Shown: piece after piece, positions 1 to 11,207 of the stretch
Layout: every line of letters begins with the position of its first letter
Numbering within the stretch: the stretch's first letter is position 1
Origin: Dermatemys mawii
Taxonomy: Eukaryota; Chordata; Testudines; Dermatemydidae
NCBI GenBank assembly: GCA_007922305.1
Contig: ML677358.1
Location: 12,293,343 to 12,357,342 of the forward strand
Direction of reading: 5' to 3'
DNA length: 64,000 nt
Notes under the pieces: generated by a model
Seen by the model: only the letters and a program-made list of their open reading frames with translations
Told to the model about the DNA's origin: nothing
Databases searched by the model: none
Program-made: the position numbers and the translations under genes

Positions 1-68
1 TTGCTGAAATTAAAAGCATTACTCTTAAAGAAATTATCATGCTTGGGAAAAAGAAAAAACAGATTCAC

Positions 69-95
69 TTGTTCTCCTTTTAGACCAAGCAAACC
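69..95 (-). CDS. COL23A1: Probable COL23A1 coding exon, 27 bp (GLLGLKGEQ)
   Basis: The minus strand reads TTACAG, then 27 bases in phase 0 encoding GLLGLKGEQ, then a GTGAAT donor. Size, phase, Gly spacing and place in the gene are those expected for the human segment GLPGPKGEK as I remember it. Three residues differ: two Pro to Leu, each explicable by one C-to-T change, and Lys to Gln. The acceptor has a poor pyrimidine tract (ATTAAAATTACAG), so this exon is less certain than the other four. Two fewer prolines would slightly weaken the triple helix here if it is translated. The next exon would lie outside the window to the left. Confidence 0.72.
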
Positions 96-332
96 CTGTA
101 ATTTTAATGTGATATAATTTAACTTTTTAAAGAAAAAATAACCCTCAAATATATCTCATGGGGGAAAAAGCTGAGAACAAGAATGGGACATGAGCTCTAG
201 TTCTGCAGGAGAGTCCATGCTGATGGATGCAGAGAGTCTCATTGCAGGGGATATAGAGGTCTGACTCTGGAACCTGTTGCAAGATCAGGGTTATAGCCTA
301 TATTTGCTCTACACATCGACATCCTACTTACA

Positions 333-400
333 GACATTCATAGATTTTAAGGCCAGAAGCAGTCACTACGATGATCTAGCCTGACATCCTGCCTCTTTCT
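333..400 (+). repeat. CR1/L2-like LINE tail fragment
   Basis: The phrase CATAGATTTTAAGGCCAGAAG followed by a GATGATCTAGCCTGACATCC-like stretch matches the 3' tail of a very common sauropsid LINE repeat as I remember it. A related piece occurs near 18975-19020. It is short and carries no coding part. Confidence 0.5.
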
Positions 401-609
401 GTTGGTGTATGTCTATTACATGAACCAAAGGAATTATTGGCCTATAGAAAAGTTGATCACACTATAATACACATGGGTTTTATGCCCCTCTCCTCACTCA
501 GTGTCCTATCCTGCAATTCCATGTGTATGCTGACAACACAGGAGCCCAGGGAAATCTATTCAAAGTTCTTAGCTGGAATTTCCAGGGAGCCAAAGGAAGT
601 TAGGGACTT

Positions 610-773
610 AGGGTCAGATTTTTAAAGGTATTAAGGTGCCTAAATAGGTGCTGACTGGGATTTTCAAAAGCACCATGGAAATCAATGGAAGTTGGGTACT
701 CAGAAGCTTTTGACAATCCCACTAAGTACGTACCTGCAGCTTTTGGCACCTCGCTGCCTTTAAAATCTGGCCC
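610..773. mobile_element. Small palindromic DNA element (GGGYCAGATTTTAAAGG ends)
   Basis: The left end GGGTCAGATTTTTAAAGG is answered at the right by the inverted CCTTTAAAATCTGGCCC, and both sides continue inward with GGTGCC. The body keeps the usual GGGATTTTCAAAAGC phrase of this reptilian miniature element. No clear target duplication is left. Related relics appear near 5725-5890, 32040-32160 and 46560-46680. Confidence 0.6.
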
Positions 774-1982
774 TTTGGTCTCTTCAGCCCCTTTGAAAAT
801 CCCATCCTGTGTGTCCTGAAAATGCAGCTGGAAAACACACGAGACCTGGCTCTTTCATGACACTTCTATTTTTCTCTTTCCAAGTAGGCCAAAAAATACT
901 GAGAACAGCACAGAAAATTAATTTTGTGTATATAAATATATGTATAAAAACATATACCACCTTTTTCAAACCTCCAAAAACGTTCAGTTCCGGATTGATT
1001 TAAATTTTGGGCAAAGACTCTCCTGCTGCTCTAACTGGTTGGTCCACTTCCAATTGTTTTCTAATAGTATTTTTTTTAAAATGTAGCAACAGAAATAGAG
1101 CATATATGCATCTATAATGAAACAGTCCCAAAGCAGCTAACAAAATATCTAGAACGATTCTGCAACTGGATGAAATAGCCTATAGCTTTCTCAATACAGT
1201 CACGTTAATGGTTTGTAACTTGAAAAGATTTCACATGCAGCCCTCTAGTGATCGTGGAAGGAAATGCAGTTTGAAAACAAAATATACACAAGTGACAGTT
1301 CTTTAACATCATTTATGAAAAAAAATCAGAACCCCCAAAGTTCAGTTAGCATGTTATCAAAAGGCTCTGATTTTGTAAAGACAATAAGGAGACATGTACC
1401 TGGATTTTCCAATAGGCTTCCAAGCAAAAGAAAGAAGTCAAGAGAACATTGTGTAAAAATGGATTCCAGACTGTGCCCCATCCCAATACTTCACAAAATG
1501 CTGCTTCAATAATCATGCACACTGAGACCAGGTCCAAACCACTCTGGAGAAATGTGCACCCCCACTCAGCAATGTGCATATTCAGAAAGTTTTGTAAATT
1601 TAAATAATTTATCGTGACTTTTTACTCAGATTAGCACCTAGCTAAGAGTGTGCACTTAATTTTGTTCTCTCCAGTTCCAATTACAGGGACAATCCGTAAA
1701 AACAAATGGAAAGCAATGGGGGTCATCAGATGTTACTGAGGACATTATTATTATTTTTTTTACCAGTGATGATGCTCAAGAAGGAAAGAATGCAACTTTG
1801 GTTCCCAAGTTGCTTCCCAAGCAATCCAAGGTTGAGTTTGTAGGGCTGGCACCTAGAAAGGTACGTCTTTTTATCTGTGAACTCAGCACACTGTATATAA
1901 AATTTATTGAGACTTGAAAACTCCAGAACTCCAGAATGACAGTGTTACTTTACAGTCACTTTTCAGAGTGAAAGCTCACAGA

Positions 1983-2101
1983 GGCCCCGATCCTTTAAAG
2001 AGTTTCAAAAGCGCTGAACTTTATACACTGTGATTGGTCCTACTGAAGTCAACAGCTTTCACCTGAGAGCTGCAATTTGCCCAGATGCAGGATCAGGGCC
2101 T
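1983..2101. mobile_element. Small palindromic DNA element (GGCCCCGATCCT ends)
   Basis: Begins AGGCCCCGATCCT and ends with the inverted form AGGATCAGGGCCT. The middle has the TACTGAAGTCAACAG phrase typical of the symmetric centre of this miniature element family. Further decayed members lie near 3706-3842, 14245-14329, 17688-17785 and 30333-30410. Confidence 0.65.
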
Positions 2102-2280
2102 AAACTGGTGAATCCTAAAGTCAGTCTGTGTTACAAAGCACAGAGTGACCTTGCTGTACTGCACCTTGTAATAATTATAATGCAGAGCTCCATTATTATA
2201 AAATTTGGCTCTGCATGTATGTCTCTCATAGAGCAGCTAGAAACAAATAAATGGTACATTTGACACAATGCACTACTTAC

Positions 2281-2307
2281 TGGCTTGCCATCCAAACCAA
2301 GGGGCCC
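2281..2307 (-). CDS. COL23A1: COL23A1 coding exon, 27 bp (GPLGLDGKP)
   Basis: The minus strand shows a TTTTCAG acceptor, 27 bases in phase 0 encoding GPLGLDGKP, and a GTAAGT donor. The peptide is, from memory, identical to human COL23A1 directly after GQSGRDGYP, so with the exon at 27621-27647 it makes an 18-residue block without a break. The intron between these two exons is about 25 kb and holds most of the repeats in the left half of the window. This exon and 27621-27647 are what make the gene assignment firm. Confidence 0.95.
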
Positions 2308-3013
2308 CTGAAAAGAGAAACAAAAATACCAGATTACAAAAGCAGATTAATTTGTGAATGCAGCTACTTCAGTCATGCTCTAAGAGAGGCTCTACATTAG
2401 ATCTAGTGCACTGTTGATATTAACAGATCTTATCACTTTTTCAAGATTCAATAATATTTCTCAAGAGAACAATAGAATAAGAGACGTCAAGTAATATATA
2501 ATAGAGAGTATGAAAGGATGTGAAAAGAAACAAAGGCATGGTGGGAAGAAGATGATGATTCCCTTCAGGCATGGTGCTTCAGGCATGATCTGTCAGGGAT
2601 TTTTAAAGCACCTAGCAGAGAGCACAGAACCCAGGATGGATCCCACGTGTGACTCAACTTCAGAACTGGGCCTTTATTTTTTAAAACAATAGGGACGAGA
2701 ACTTATTTACCCAGATTCTGTGGGCCATCTGTTGCCCTGCATCATTCCCACTGCCAGCAACAGGAGCCTCGCTGCTGTGCACAGGGCATGGTACTTTGGG
2801 CCCCGCTACATCACACACACATGCAGATGCTCAGCTTCACTCGCCAGAGTAGTCGCATAAAGTCAGATGCATGAATAAGTGTTTGCAGGATTGGGGCCTT
2901 AGGAATCTTAACTATCCTTTAAATCTACCCTTCCAGGATTCCTGAAGGAAATGCACAGTAAGTACCCCAAGTAAAGGTTGATTTATTATTTACAATCACT
3001 TCATCCCTTATAT

Positions 3014-3419
3014 CAGGGGTCTTCAAACTTTTCCCCCCGCGGCCCCTTTCCACGGAGGGAAAACTCTGGCGACCCTGGTGGGAGTGGGGGTGTATGTCCG
3101 CCGAAACGCTGCCACAGAAAGTGGAAGCTTCTGCTTTCTGTGGCGGCATTTCAGCGGGACCAAACAGCCCACCCGGGAGTTCGGCAGTCTCCCGGGCGGG
3201 CTCGGCGGCGGCGCTGGATCTCGCGCACCAGTCTCCTGGGCGGGCTCGGCGGCGGCGCTGGATCTCACGCACCAGTCTCCTGGGCGGGCTCGGCGGCGAC
3301 GCTGGATCTCGCGCACCAGTCTCCCGGGCGGGCTCGGCAGCGACGCTGGATCTCGTGCACCACCTGGGGTGGGCTCGAGCACCCCTGGGGGTGTGCGCAC
3401 CCCAGTTTGAAGACCACTG
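3014..3419. mobile_element. Non-autonomous hAT-type transposon with internal minisatellite
   Basis: The left end CAGGGGTCTTCAAACT and the right end, inverted, CAGTGGTCTTCAAACT match at 15 of 16 bases. The element is flanked by a perfect 8-bp target duplication CCTTATAT at 3006-3013 and 3420-3427. The 8-bp duplication and CAGNGG ends are the mark of the hAT superfamily. The interior is strongly GC- and CpG-rich, unlike the flanks, and includes about four copies of a 44-bp repeat. It encodes no transposase. Several overlapping open frames cross it on both strands because stop codons are rare in such GC-rich sequence; they are not genes. Confidence 0.88.
3196..3371. repeat. 44-bp minisatellite, four copies
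   Basis: Copies start at 3196, 3240, 3284 and 3328, each opening with GCGGGCTCGGC and containing GCTGGATCTC and GCACCAGTCTC. A diverged fifth copy begins near 3369. The unit length is not a multiple of three, so the frame rotates from copy to copy, which speaks against a coding repeat. It lies wholly inside the hAT-type element. Confidence 0.92.
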
Positions 3420-3705
3420 CCTTATATGGCTGTTAAATGTCATTAAACATATTAGGTCAAATTGTGTCCGGCCCTTGAGTGAGTGTACATGAGAAGGGAA
3501 GTGTGTGGATTCTGAGCACCAGGCTACCCCTGTGGTCTACTAGAACCTGTGCCAAGGCTCTGATTTTAGTTCTGCTACTCCTCCATCAGGGCAGTTGAAT
3601 AGTTGTACTAAATCCCTGGAAGGGCAGTGCTGTTACCACTTGCCATGCAGATAATTTCATGTCTTCTGTAATTAGATTTACAATCTCCCAAACAGATAAG
3701 GGACT

Positions 3706-3842
3706 GAGGTTCTGATTCACTTTGGCACCTGCTTAAGTCTCACAGACTTCAAAAGGGGCTTAAATATAGGCCTACCTTTAAGCACTTTGTTAGAGAAGGA
3801 TGGACTTCACCACGTGTGAAATAGTTTGCTGAATCAGGGCCT
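3706..3842. mobile_element. Decayed small palindromic element
   Basis: Left end GAGGTTCTGATTCA and right end TGAATCAGGGCCTTA are roughly inverted copies. The centre has CTTAAGTC and CAGACTTCAAAAGGGGCTTAA phrases in keeping with a symmetric miniature element. Divergence is high and no target duplication is evident. Confidence 0.5.
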
Positions 3843-4135
3843 TAATAGGTTAATTTTAAATAACTGTGCTTTGGAGCATAGCGATTCTCCAGTGGCAAAA
3901 CTTGCAGTTCTACAGTAATTTCAGATGCCATCTATGGTTAAACGTCTGTCGGTCCAGTAAAAGATTAGTATCACTCACCTGGTTTCTCACATATCCTGGG
4001 ACCAACATGGTGACAACAACACTGCAAACAACTTTATGGTTCAGCCTTTTCCCTATGCTGGTGAGCAGCTGTCTCTATGTCATGTGAGAAACCCAACTAC
4101 AAGACTCCGACACAAGAACCATGTGATCTACATAC

Positions 4136-4797
4136 TGTGACAAAGTTCCGAGTCTGTATTCGTGGGTCCTGCGCTTCCTGGCAGATTTAGGGGCCTCAGA
4201 AACTCATCCAGGCCCCAGAGTGACCTCCCTTTCTCAGTATAATTGGCAAGAGTCACCACCTAGTGAGTTACCTTCATCACAGGCCAGTATGGAAGGTGGA
4301 AAAAGCGGGGGAGCCCGGGCCCGCCCTCTACTCCAGGCTCCAGCCCAGGGACCCTAATAGTATCAGCTAAGATGGATGATCTTTTATCCACAAAACACAA
4401 TTCAATTCCCTGGGCTACTTCCCCACAGCAGTCCCCGCTTCTTCAAATTCCACTTCACCCTTACCTCAGGGCCTCCTTCCTTCTGGATGATATGTTGTCC
4501 ACCACTCAGTCTCACCAACAGCATAACTTCCTTCCACAGCTCCTGACACCCACAGCCCACCTGACTAACTGGGAGGTTTTTATCTGGTTTCAGCCAGTCC
4601 CTGATTGGCTTCAGGTGTCCCAATCAGGCTAGCTGTTTCTACTCCTTTCTAGAAGGTTCTTAATTGGCCCCAGGTGTCTTGATTGGCCTGGAATGGCCTT
4701 TCTTTGGCTATTCAGGGAACAGGGACCTACACATCCTGAGGCTGATATACCTGCCTTCCAGCACTCTCCTATACCCTTCTGGTCTGACTCCGTCACA
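4136..4797. mobile_element. Solo LTR of an endogenous retrovirus
   Basis: A 662-bp block starts TGTGACAAAG and ends CTCCGTCACA, giving the TG...CA ends and short inverted repeats (TGTGAC/GTCACA) of an LTR. It is flanked by a 4-bp duplication ATAC at 4132-4135 and 4798-4801, the length usual for class I (gammaretrovirus-like) elements. No second LTR or internal gene is present, so it is a recombined solo LTR. Orientation is unresolved because no clear polyadenylation signal was seen on either strand. Confidence 0.78.
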
Positions 4798-5017
4798 ATA
4801 CCCATACGGAAATGGAAGAATTGCTCATTTGTGTCCCCAAACATGCAATTTTGATCTACAGTACATTCCTATCACTGAATGTGATGTTGCTTTCATCACT
4901 TCTTGGTAATATAAGGGCCATGGTCACTAAGTTATAGCTTGGAATCAGTGCTTTTATATTTCCACGTCGCAGCTACAACTATATGACATATGTCTGGGCA
5001 CCCACCCCCACGCAACA

Positions 5018-5105
5018 CTGGGCTGAATTCTGCTCTCACATGACAGTGATGTAAATTCGGAGTAATGCTTTTGAAGCAAACAGAGTTTGGATCACTCCTG
5101 TACAA
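5018..5105. mobile_element. Fragment of a GGGCTGAATTCTGCTCTCA-type small element
   Basis: Starts GGGCTGAATTCTGCTCTCA and continues with GTGATGTAAATTCGGAGTAA, the left half of a symmetric reptilian miniature element. The right half is eroded. Confidence 0.5.
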
Positions 5106-7006
5106 CAATATATTGTCAAGATTCTCCAGATTTCACAAAGCAAAATATAGGGTAAAACAATTCAGTTCTGCTCAAAGCCTTGTGATGCTGTAGTTAATTT
5201 TAAAAAAGGGACAAAAATGGTGTAAGAGAATCCCAAGCAATGCGTTAAAAATTTTCTCTCCACCTAAACACTTGTTAATTTTGAAAGTAATCGTGGAAAA
5301 GTATGATTCTGTTTTCCTTTATGCGCACACATTCTAGAGATTTTGTAGGGTGTTTTAATCTTGTTAGAACAATGTTACCCAGTGAACTTGTTTCTGTTTT
5401 TTAACCAAATAAAAGGCAAACAGACATCACAGAAGAATTCACATGGCAGGTAGAACTGATTACACTTTGGTAGAGCCAGATATAAAGTAGCTCCAGAACC
5501 TGGAGCAGATTCTAGTTTTCAGAAGAAAGTTATAAAAAATGATCATGCAAGATTTTAACGATGCAAACCATTTCATTTCAAATCCCAGTCCAGCAGCTTT
5601 TAATTGCTATTTTGTAGCAAACACACAAAGCAGTAATCAAAGGGGTTAGGAAGGGGGTTCTCTTAAGGGAAATATTCTGTTTGTGGGAAAGAGTTTAATG
5701 AGTGATTGGTACAAAAGGCACCCTAGACCCGATTTCCAAAGGATCCTCATCCCAGCTAGGACATCTGAGTGCCCCCAAACTGAAATTTGCAGCTGCATCT
5801 AGTCTAAGCCTTGAATTTTCAAAAGCATCCTTTTACTGAGATCATGGGCCTATGTAATTTGAATTTTGGGCTACCTAACTAGAATTTGAGATGGAGTGGT
5901 CTTTCATTTAACTCATTTCTAATCTAAAAAGTGAAAACTATAGTTTCCTCTGTGAAATTCATCCCTGTGCAGAAAATGACATGGGGCCCAAGCACCATTT
6001 AAATTCAACTTAAGCCCTGTTTTAAGGACTTGAGTGTTGTATAGGCCTTATACTACCACTTTGTACAGGGGTGAATTTCACACCTCATCCACATAAACTA
6101 AAACGTGGAGGAGACTAAGACACACTCTAGCTATCCTGGCCCACTTCAGCCATTGTTAAAAAATTAATAAAAATAGCTCTACTGTGTCTGGAATAAATGT
6201 AAAGCTTTGAGGCAAATTTCCGTTTCTGATTGGTTCCAGAAAAATCCCTCCTACCAACACTCTTCATGAGGGTCTCTAGTCACAAGCAGGACATCATCAG
6301 AACAAAATCTCATTGGCTGAATATGCTGTGAGGACAGGACACTTTCCCCTGGTAACTGAATCCCATTCTGTGACTGGTACAGTACTGAACATTGCTTGTT
6401 TTGGGGCTGAGACCAGTGTAACTCTGTGGGAAATAATCCATCTTTAGAGGGAAAAGAGGAAATCTCTCTCAGTCAGTTTGATTTAAAAAACCCAACGTCT
6501 GTTTGGAGCCATGAAGAGGTTTTGAACATTAGAAGTGGTCTGGAAGGAGGAACTGAAGATGCACAGTGCAGGTGATGGGGTGCATGATAAATGAACATAT
6601 TCGCCTTGATTCTATGATCTAAATGGTACATATACATACAGAGACTTCTTTTCAGACTAATAATAAAAACCGGGGCCTATCTGTTCTGCCATGGTGTTGT
6701 ATGCAATGATTTGTTTATAGTTTAATTTAAAACATAGAAAGTAGTAAAATAAGATGCGGGGTTCGGGCTGAGCCATCACCATTTGCTCCATGTCAGTACT
6801 TGGCATGCAATGTTTCAACCTCAGAGTAAACTGATTTATTCCGATGCATTTTAAAACAAATAATTGTGGCTGTTCTATAGTTCAAGCTGGGGATGGGGAG
6901 AGTGGAATACCGAAATGTCATTTCAGATTTATCTTTTCATTCTCAGCGGGTGAACTTCACGCCTATGCAGAGAGCAGCTCAAGGCCTGTGAAACATTTAC
7001 GCCTGT

Positions 7007-7259
7007 GGCCTGGTTTACACCTAAGCTGTGCTGCTCAAGTCTATGAAAAATTCACATACCTGGAGAGACATAGTTAAGCCAACCTAAGTCCTGGAGTAGA
7101 GACTGCTAGGGTGACAGAAAATTTTTCCTGTCAACTTAGCTACTGCCTCTTTAGAAGGTGAATGTACTACACCAACCAAAAACTCCTTCTGTCGCTGCAG
7201 CAAGTCCCTACGCAGCAGTGCAGATGTGCTGCTGTGATGCTTGTAGTGTAGACATACCC
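7007..7259. mobile_element. hAT-like non-autonomous element (GGYCTNGTYTACAC ends)
   Basis: The left end GGCCTGGTTTACAC and the right end GTGTAGACATACCC form the inverted ends of the widespread sauropsid family that opens with GGTCTACAC. The body has no open frame of note. Target duplication not resolved. Confidence 0.6.
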
Positions 7260-9453
7260 TTCAAAATAGGGCTTACATGGGACTTGAAAGGTGCTGAGTT
7301 GTCAACTTCTGGACCGGAATAATGTTACCACCAGTGGGTGAATGGGTGGACGTGGATGTGTGGTTGCCAGTATAGATATCCTGGCAAATCTTTTCTAGTA
7401 GGGATCCGGCCTAAGTGAACAGGCCTGCCACATGTGGAGGAAGCAGCGGGAGGAGGCAGTTTAGCGAAAGGAGGCTGCTGAGGGCTGCTGCGTGGAGGAT
7501 TAATCTGTGATTGCTGTTGGCAGTTATAGACTTCTCGTCTGCTCAGCGTTTGCATGTGACTGAAGAGTGCTGGGAATAAGATGAATGGCCGTTCTTTTCC
7601 CTTCCCCACTTTTGCTTTATCCAATACTAAAATACCATTGACAGTACTGGGGCAGCGCTAACAGTTAATAGAATGTGCTCTTCTCTCGACCTAGGTGATC
7701 TTTCACTGGCATGTGCAGCGTACCTGATAATCGCTTCCGTTCTGTACTTACACTATAGTGACAATTCGATAAAACGAAGCACATAAAAATACTTTCACAA
7801 AGCAAATTATATTTTAAAGGATTAAAACTAACCAGCGTGGCATCCCCAACAGGAATACCTGTCCCCCTTCTGAACATTTTCTGTGCAAATGAATCAAATG
7901 TTTTTCTTGTTAAAACTACTATAAAAGAGCATCATTCCAAAGCCACTCTTGGCGAATACCTTATTGTCAGATTTAACAGGCAAAGCCATTTGAATTCAGT
8001 GGGGTGCCTGATGTGCATGCGCTGAAATTTAAATACATTGCAGATGTTCAGAGTTAAGCAAAGATAATTTGCAAATATAAATATTGACACAACAGATATG
8101 CCCCCACAGGAAACACAATTGCCTTCTGAATAAAACTAAACTACTGGATTTGCTTTATTACCATGATTACTTGTAATGCCCAGAGTGTGCAGGGCACTTT
8201 ACAGACAGATAGGAGGCATGAGTTCTGGTCCTAAAGGCCCAATTCCACAACCCCGTCTCGCCCTGCATAGATACCAACTCCTACAATGGAGTCCCACTCA
8301 AGCCAATGTGGACTTTTTTTCCAAGCTCAGGCTTAATGCAGAGATGTGCAAGAACTGAGCAGCCTAAGGCCTACTCTAACTTGTGTCAATTTGTAAGAGC
8401 AGCCTAATGAACATTACAGCATTAGGGATCACTGGAACACAGTGCGTTCTGGCCCTGCTTCTACCCCCTCCGGTTTCCAGAATACGTGCTATATCACAGA
8501 GTGAGGGAGGACTTTAAACCAACTCGGGATTCCTCATATAAGGTCTCTTTGTGCCACTCAAGCAATGCAAAATGACCATAGACTTGGCCAAAGAATTACC
8601 GAGCAGGACCTGCACAAAAAGTAGCAGCACAAAACTTACTTCATATAAAAAATGCCCTTGTGTATGGCTGTCAGAGAAACAGCAATGATACCATCAGAGT
8701 TATGTGAAGACCTTTGGCTCTTTAAATAGGCAAGGGAGATATTTCGTTTGAAAAATAACAGCAGGTGTGAGAGAAGAGAGAGAATTTTATCACAAATAAC
8801 AGAGGTTTTGAAGTTGGCTACAGTCCCAGCATAACATAAAACAAGACTCGGGTGGACAAATGGTCACACTCCAGCCAATGTTCTGTGAGCATAATTCATT
8901 CCTCATTGCATGGACTCTCTCTGTCCTGATAGTAAATTAAGCAGAAAGATTTATGTCCCTAGCAATACTGCACCGGCGCTTAGAGAGAACAACACTTTGC
9001 ATCTGCTGTACAGCTTTGAAAAGGCATTTACTGCTCTCTAACCGACGATTACAGGGAGGGATTAGGCCATGGTGTTGTGTACACAGTATCAGCTTGGAGG
9101 TGTATGAATTTTCCATTTGACAGGAAGGCAAGATATCTTGGGAATAAGGGATAAGTAAGAAGTGGTTATTTATTTAAACAATCATATTATTGGAACAAAA
9201 GCTACTTCACGTCTTTGTTCAGAGGCTGTCAGCCCTGAACACGAAAACAGAAGGAGACAGTGATTACGATGAATAGAGACTGCTCTCTTGCATTTGGAAG
9301 TGATGCCTGATTTAAGGCTCCCATGGGAAGTAAATGCATTTCACAGAGCCTGTAGCTTCTTCAGGAATTTGCACAGTATTCCACTTAACTTCATTCTTAT
9401 GACAGCAACCTCTCTCCACACAGCCTAAAACAAGGAAGAGTATTGAAAATGAG

Positions 9454-10128
9454 GGTATGGTTAACCTTACAAGATTATAGCGCTATAGGTTATAGCGGTC
9501 CCCTTATACAGTAATATGTATAGCGCTATTGTATGTCCACACTCAGATGCTCCTGCGGTATAGCATGGCCACATTTGGGGCACTTAATGCGGCATTAAGA
9601 GCAGCACATTAGGGCAGGTATCCCAGCATTCAGCTGGGTGCAACGTGCTTTTTAAAGGAGGGGGGTGAAGGGGGATGCGTTGTGTGTATGCGGAGGGAGA
9701 GAGACAGTGGTTTTTCCGTTTTTCTGAAAGCCTGTCAGTGAGCCTCCGTTCACAGAGGGCTTTGTTTTCACACAGGCTCCCTCCTTAAACATTTGCATTG
9801 CTTATCTGCCGAGTTAAGAAAGAAACTCTAAAGAGGTACTTCCGCATTCCTCCAGCCGAGTTCAAAACAAAGGGAAGAGACGTCAATTGCCTTAAATGGC
9901 TCTAGGCATCTCCAGAGATTACTTGTAGCGCAGTGGGTGTCCACATTCTTGCTGTAGCGCTACAGCAGCTGCGCTATAGCCCTTATTCCCCATGAGGAGG
10001 TGGATTTATAATAGCGCTATAACTCAGCAGTTATAGCGCTATTAGTGCCTTGCCAGTGTGGACGGGGAGTAGGTTATAGCGCTCGTGGGGGCTTTATAGC
10101 GCTATAAAGTGCCAGTGTAACCATGGCC
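9454..10128. mobile_element. Non-autonomous DNA transposon with repeated TATAGCGCTATA palindromes
   Basis: The left end GGTATGGTTAACCTTAC and the inverted right end GGCCATGGTTACACT resemble each other. Both subterminal regions carry the 12-bp palindrome TATAGCGCTATA or near copies: about 9476-9487, 9519-9530, 10010-10021, 10032-10043 and 10095-10106, with partial copies near 9491, 9971 and 10076. A possible short duplication TGAG flanks it. The centre is non-coding. Subterminal palindromes of this kind usually bind transposase; the family is not certain. Confidence 0.75.
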
Positions 10129-11207
10129 TGAGACATTTGCCTTTATTATCTATACAATCAGCAAGCCATCTTGTTAGCCTAAATTCTGCGGACATTCCAG
10201 TGTTGCTTTTGTTTTGTGATTATACTATGTGGAGCCACCCAGAACAAAGAAAATAGTCACCAGATGATTGTTCTGACTAGGTGGCACAAATGTTTGCTGA
10301 TGAGTTGGTTTCTTGACAATCTTTCAACTCAGGCACATGATCCTATTTTGATGGCTTTTTCGCATTTTTGGTGCTGTTCTGAATAGAGTCACAGCCAGTC
10401 TCTCGCTGTTCACTTGATATATTGTTTATCATTTTAAAGTATAAGGGAATTATGGGTTCATGAAATCCATCCCCCTGGAACTCATGATGTCCTGCACACA
10501 GTATCCTATACGATCTCAAACAAACACTTTAAAAGCTTCATTTTTGGTTCCAAAGGGATTATTTGAGCAAGGTTGCAAAAAGAAGCCCTCCCCACTAATG
10601 AGAGAGTTTCTAAAGTACTCCCTGGTGACTGGGCTGCAGCTACCATCTTGCATTTTCCTTGGGAAAGAGTAAATCCTTGCATGCCTTTTTACATCCCCTC
10701 ACAGACAACACTAACGATGGCTTCTGCCAGATCTGGTTGGGATCATGGGAGCTCCAAATTCCCTGAGCTTGCCTCATAGGCTTACCACATTTTCCTGATG
10801 GTGCTGTGTTCCATACCCGAAATAAGAAGCAACAAACTCTTTCCCCCACAGGTATCAGAATACACATAACAAAACAACCTCTGATAAGCCAGAGTTTTGC
10901 ATTAAATGGAGGTTAAAATTCCTCGCTCTGTTTCTAGGAAGATACGCATCCAGACTACAGGGCTCGGTGCATCGGTTCCCTTGTGGAGAAAGAGCAGAAA
11001 GCAACAATAAGTTCCTAGCACCAATATCTATGATACAAAGCAAACTGGAAAACTCTGCAACTAAACTCAGCCATTGCAGAGGTTGTGTTATCTAATGGAG
11101 GGTGTATAGTCCAAGTGTTGTTAGAATCCAGTGTTGCAGCTTTTCATATGACTCTAGAGGAAGCTTCACACTGTTCTACCTAAGGAGCAGACACAGCTGT
11201 CATGGAG

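Larger units (their letters stand above)
96..2280 (-). other. COL23A1: COL23A1 intron (about 2.2 kb)
   Basis: Runs from the GTAAGT donor at 2280 to the weak ACAG acceptor next to base 96. It holds a CR1-like tail fragment near 333-400 and two small palindromic elements near 610-773 and 1983-2101. The rest is AT-rich sequence in which I recognise nothing. Confidence 0.72.

Noticed and set aside
2925..3492. Overlapping long open frames of 110-172 codons on both strands
   Set aside because: They lie in the GC-rich 44-bp repeat of the hAT element. Frames are open on several strands and phases at once, and the unit length is not a multiple of three.
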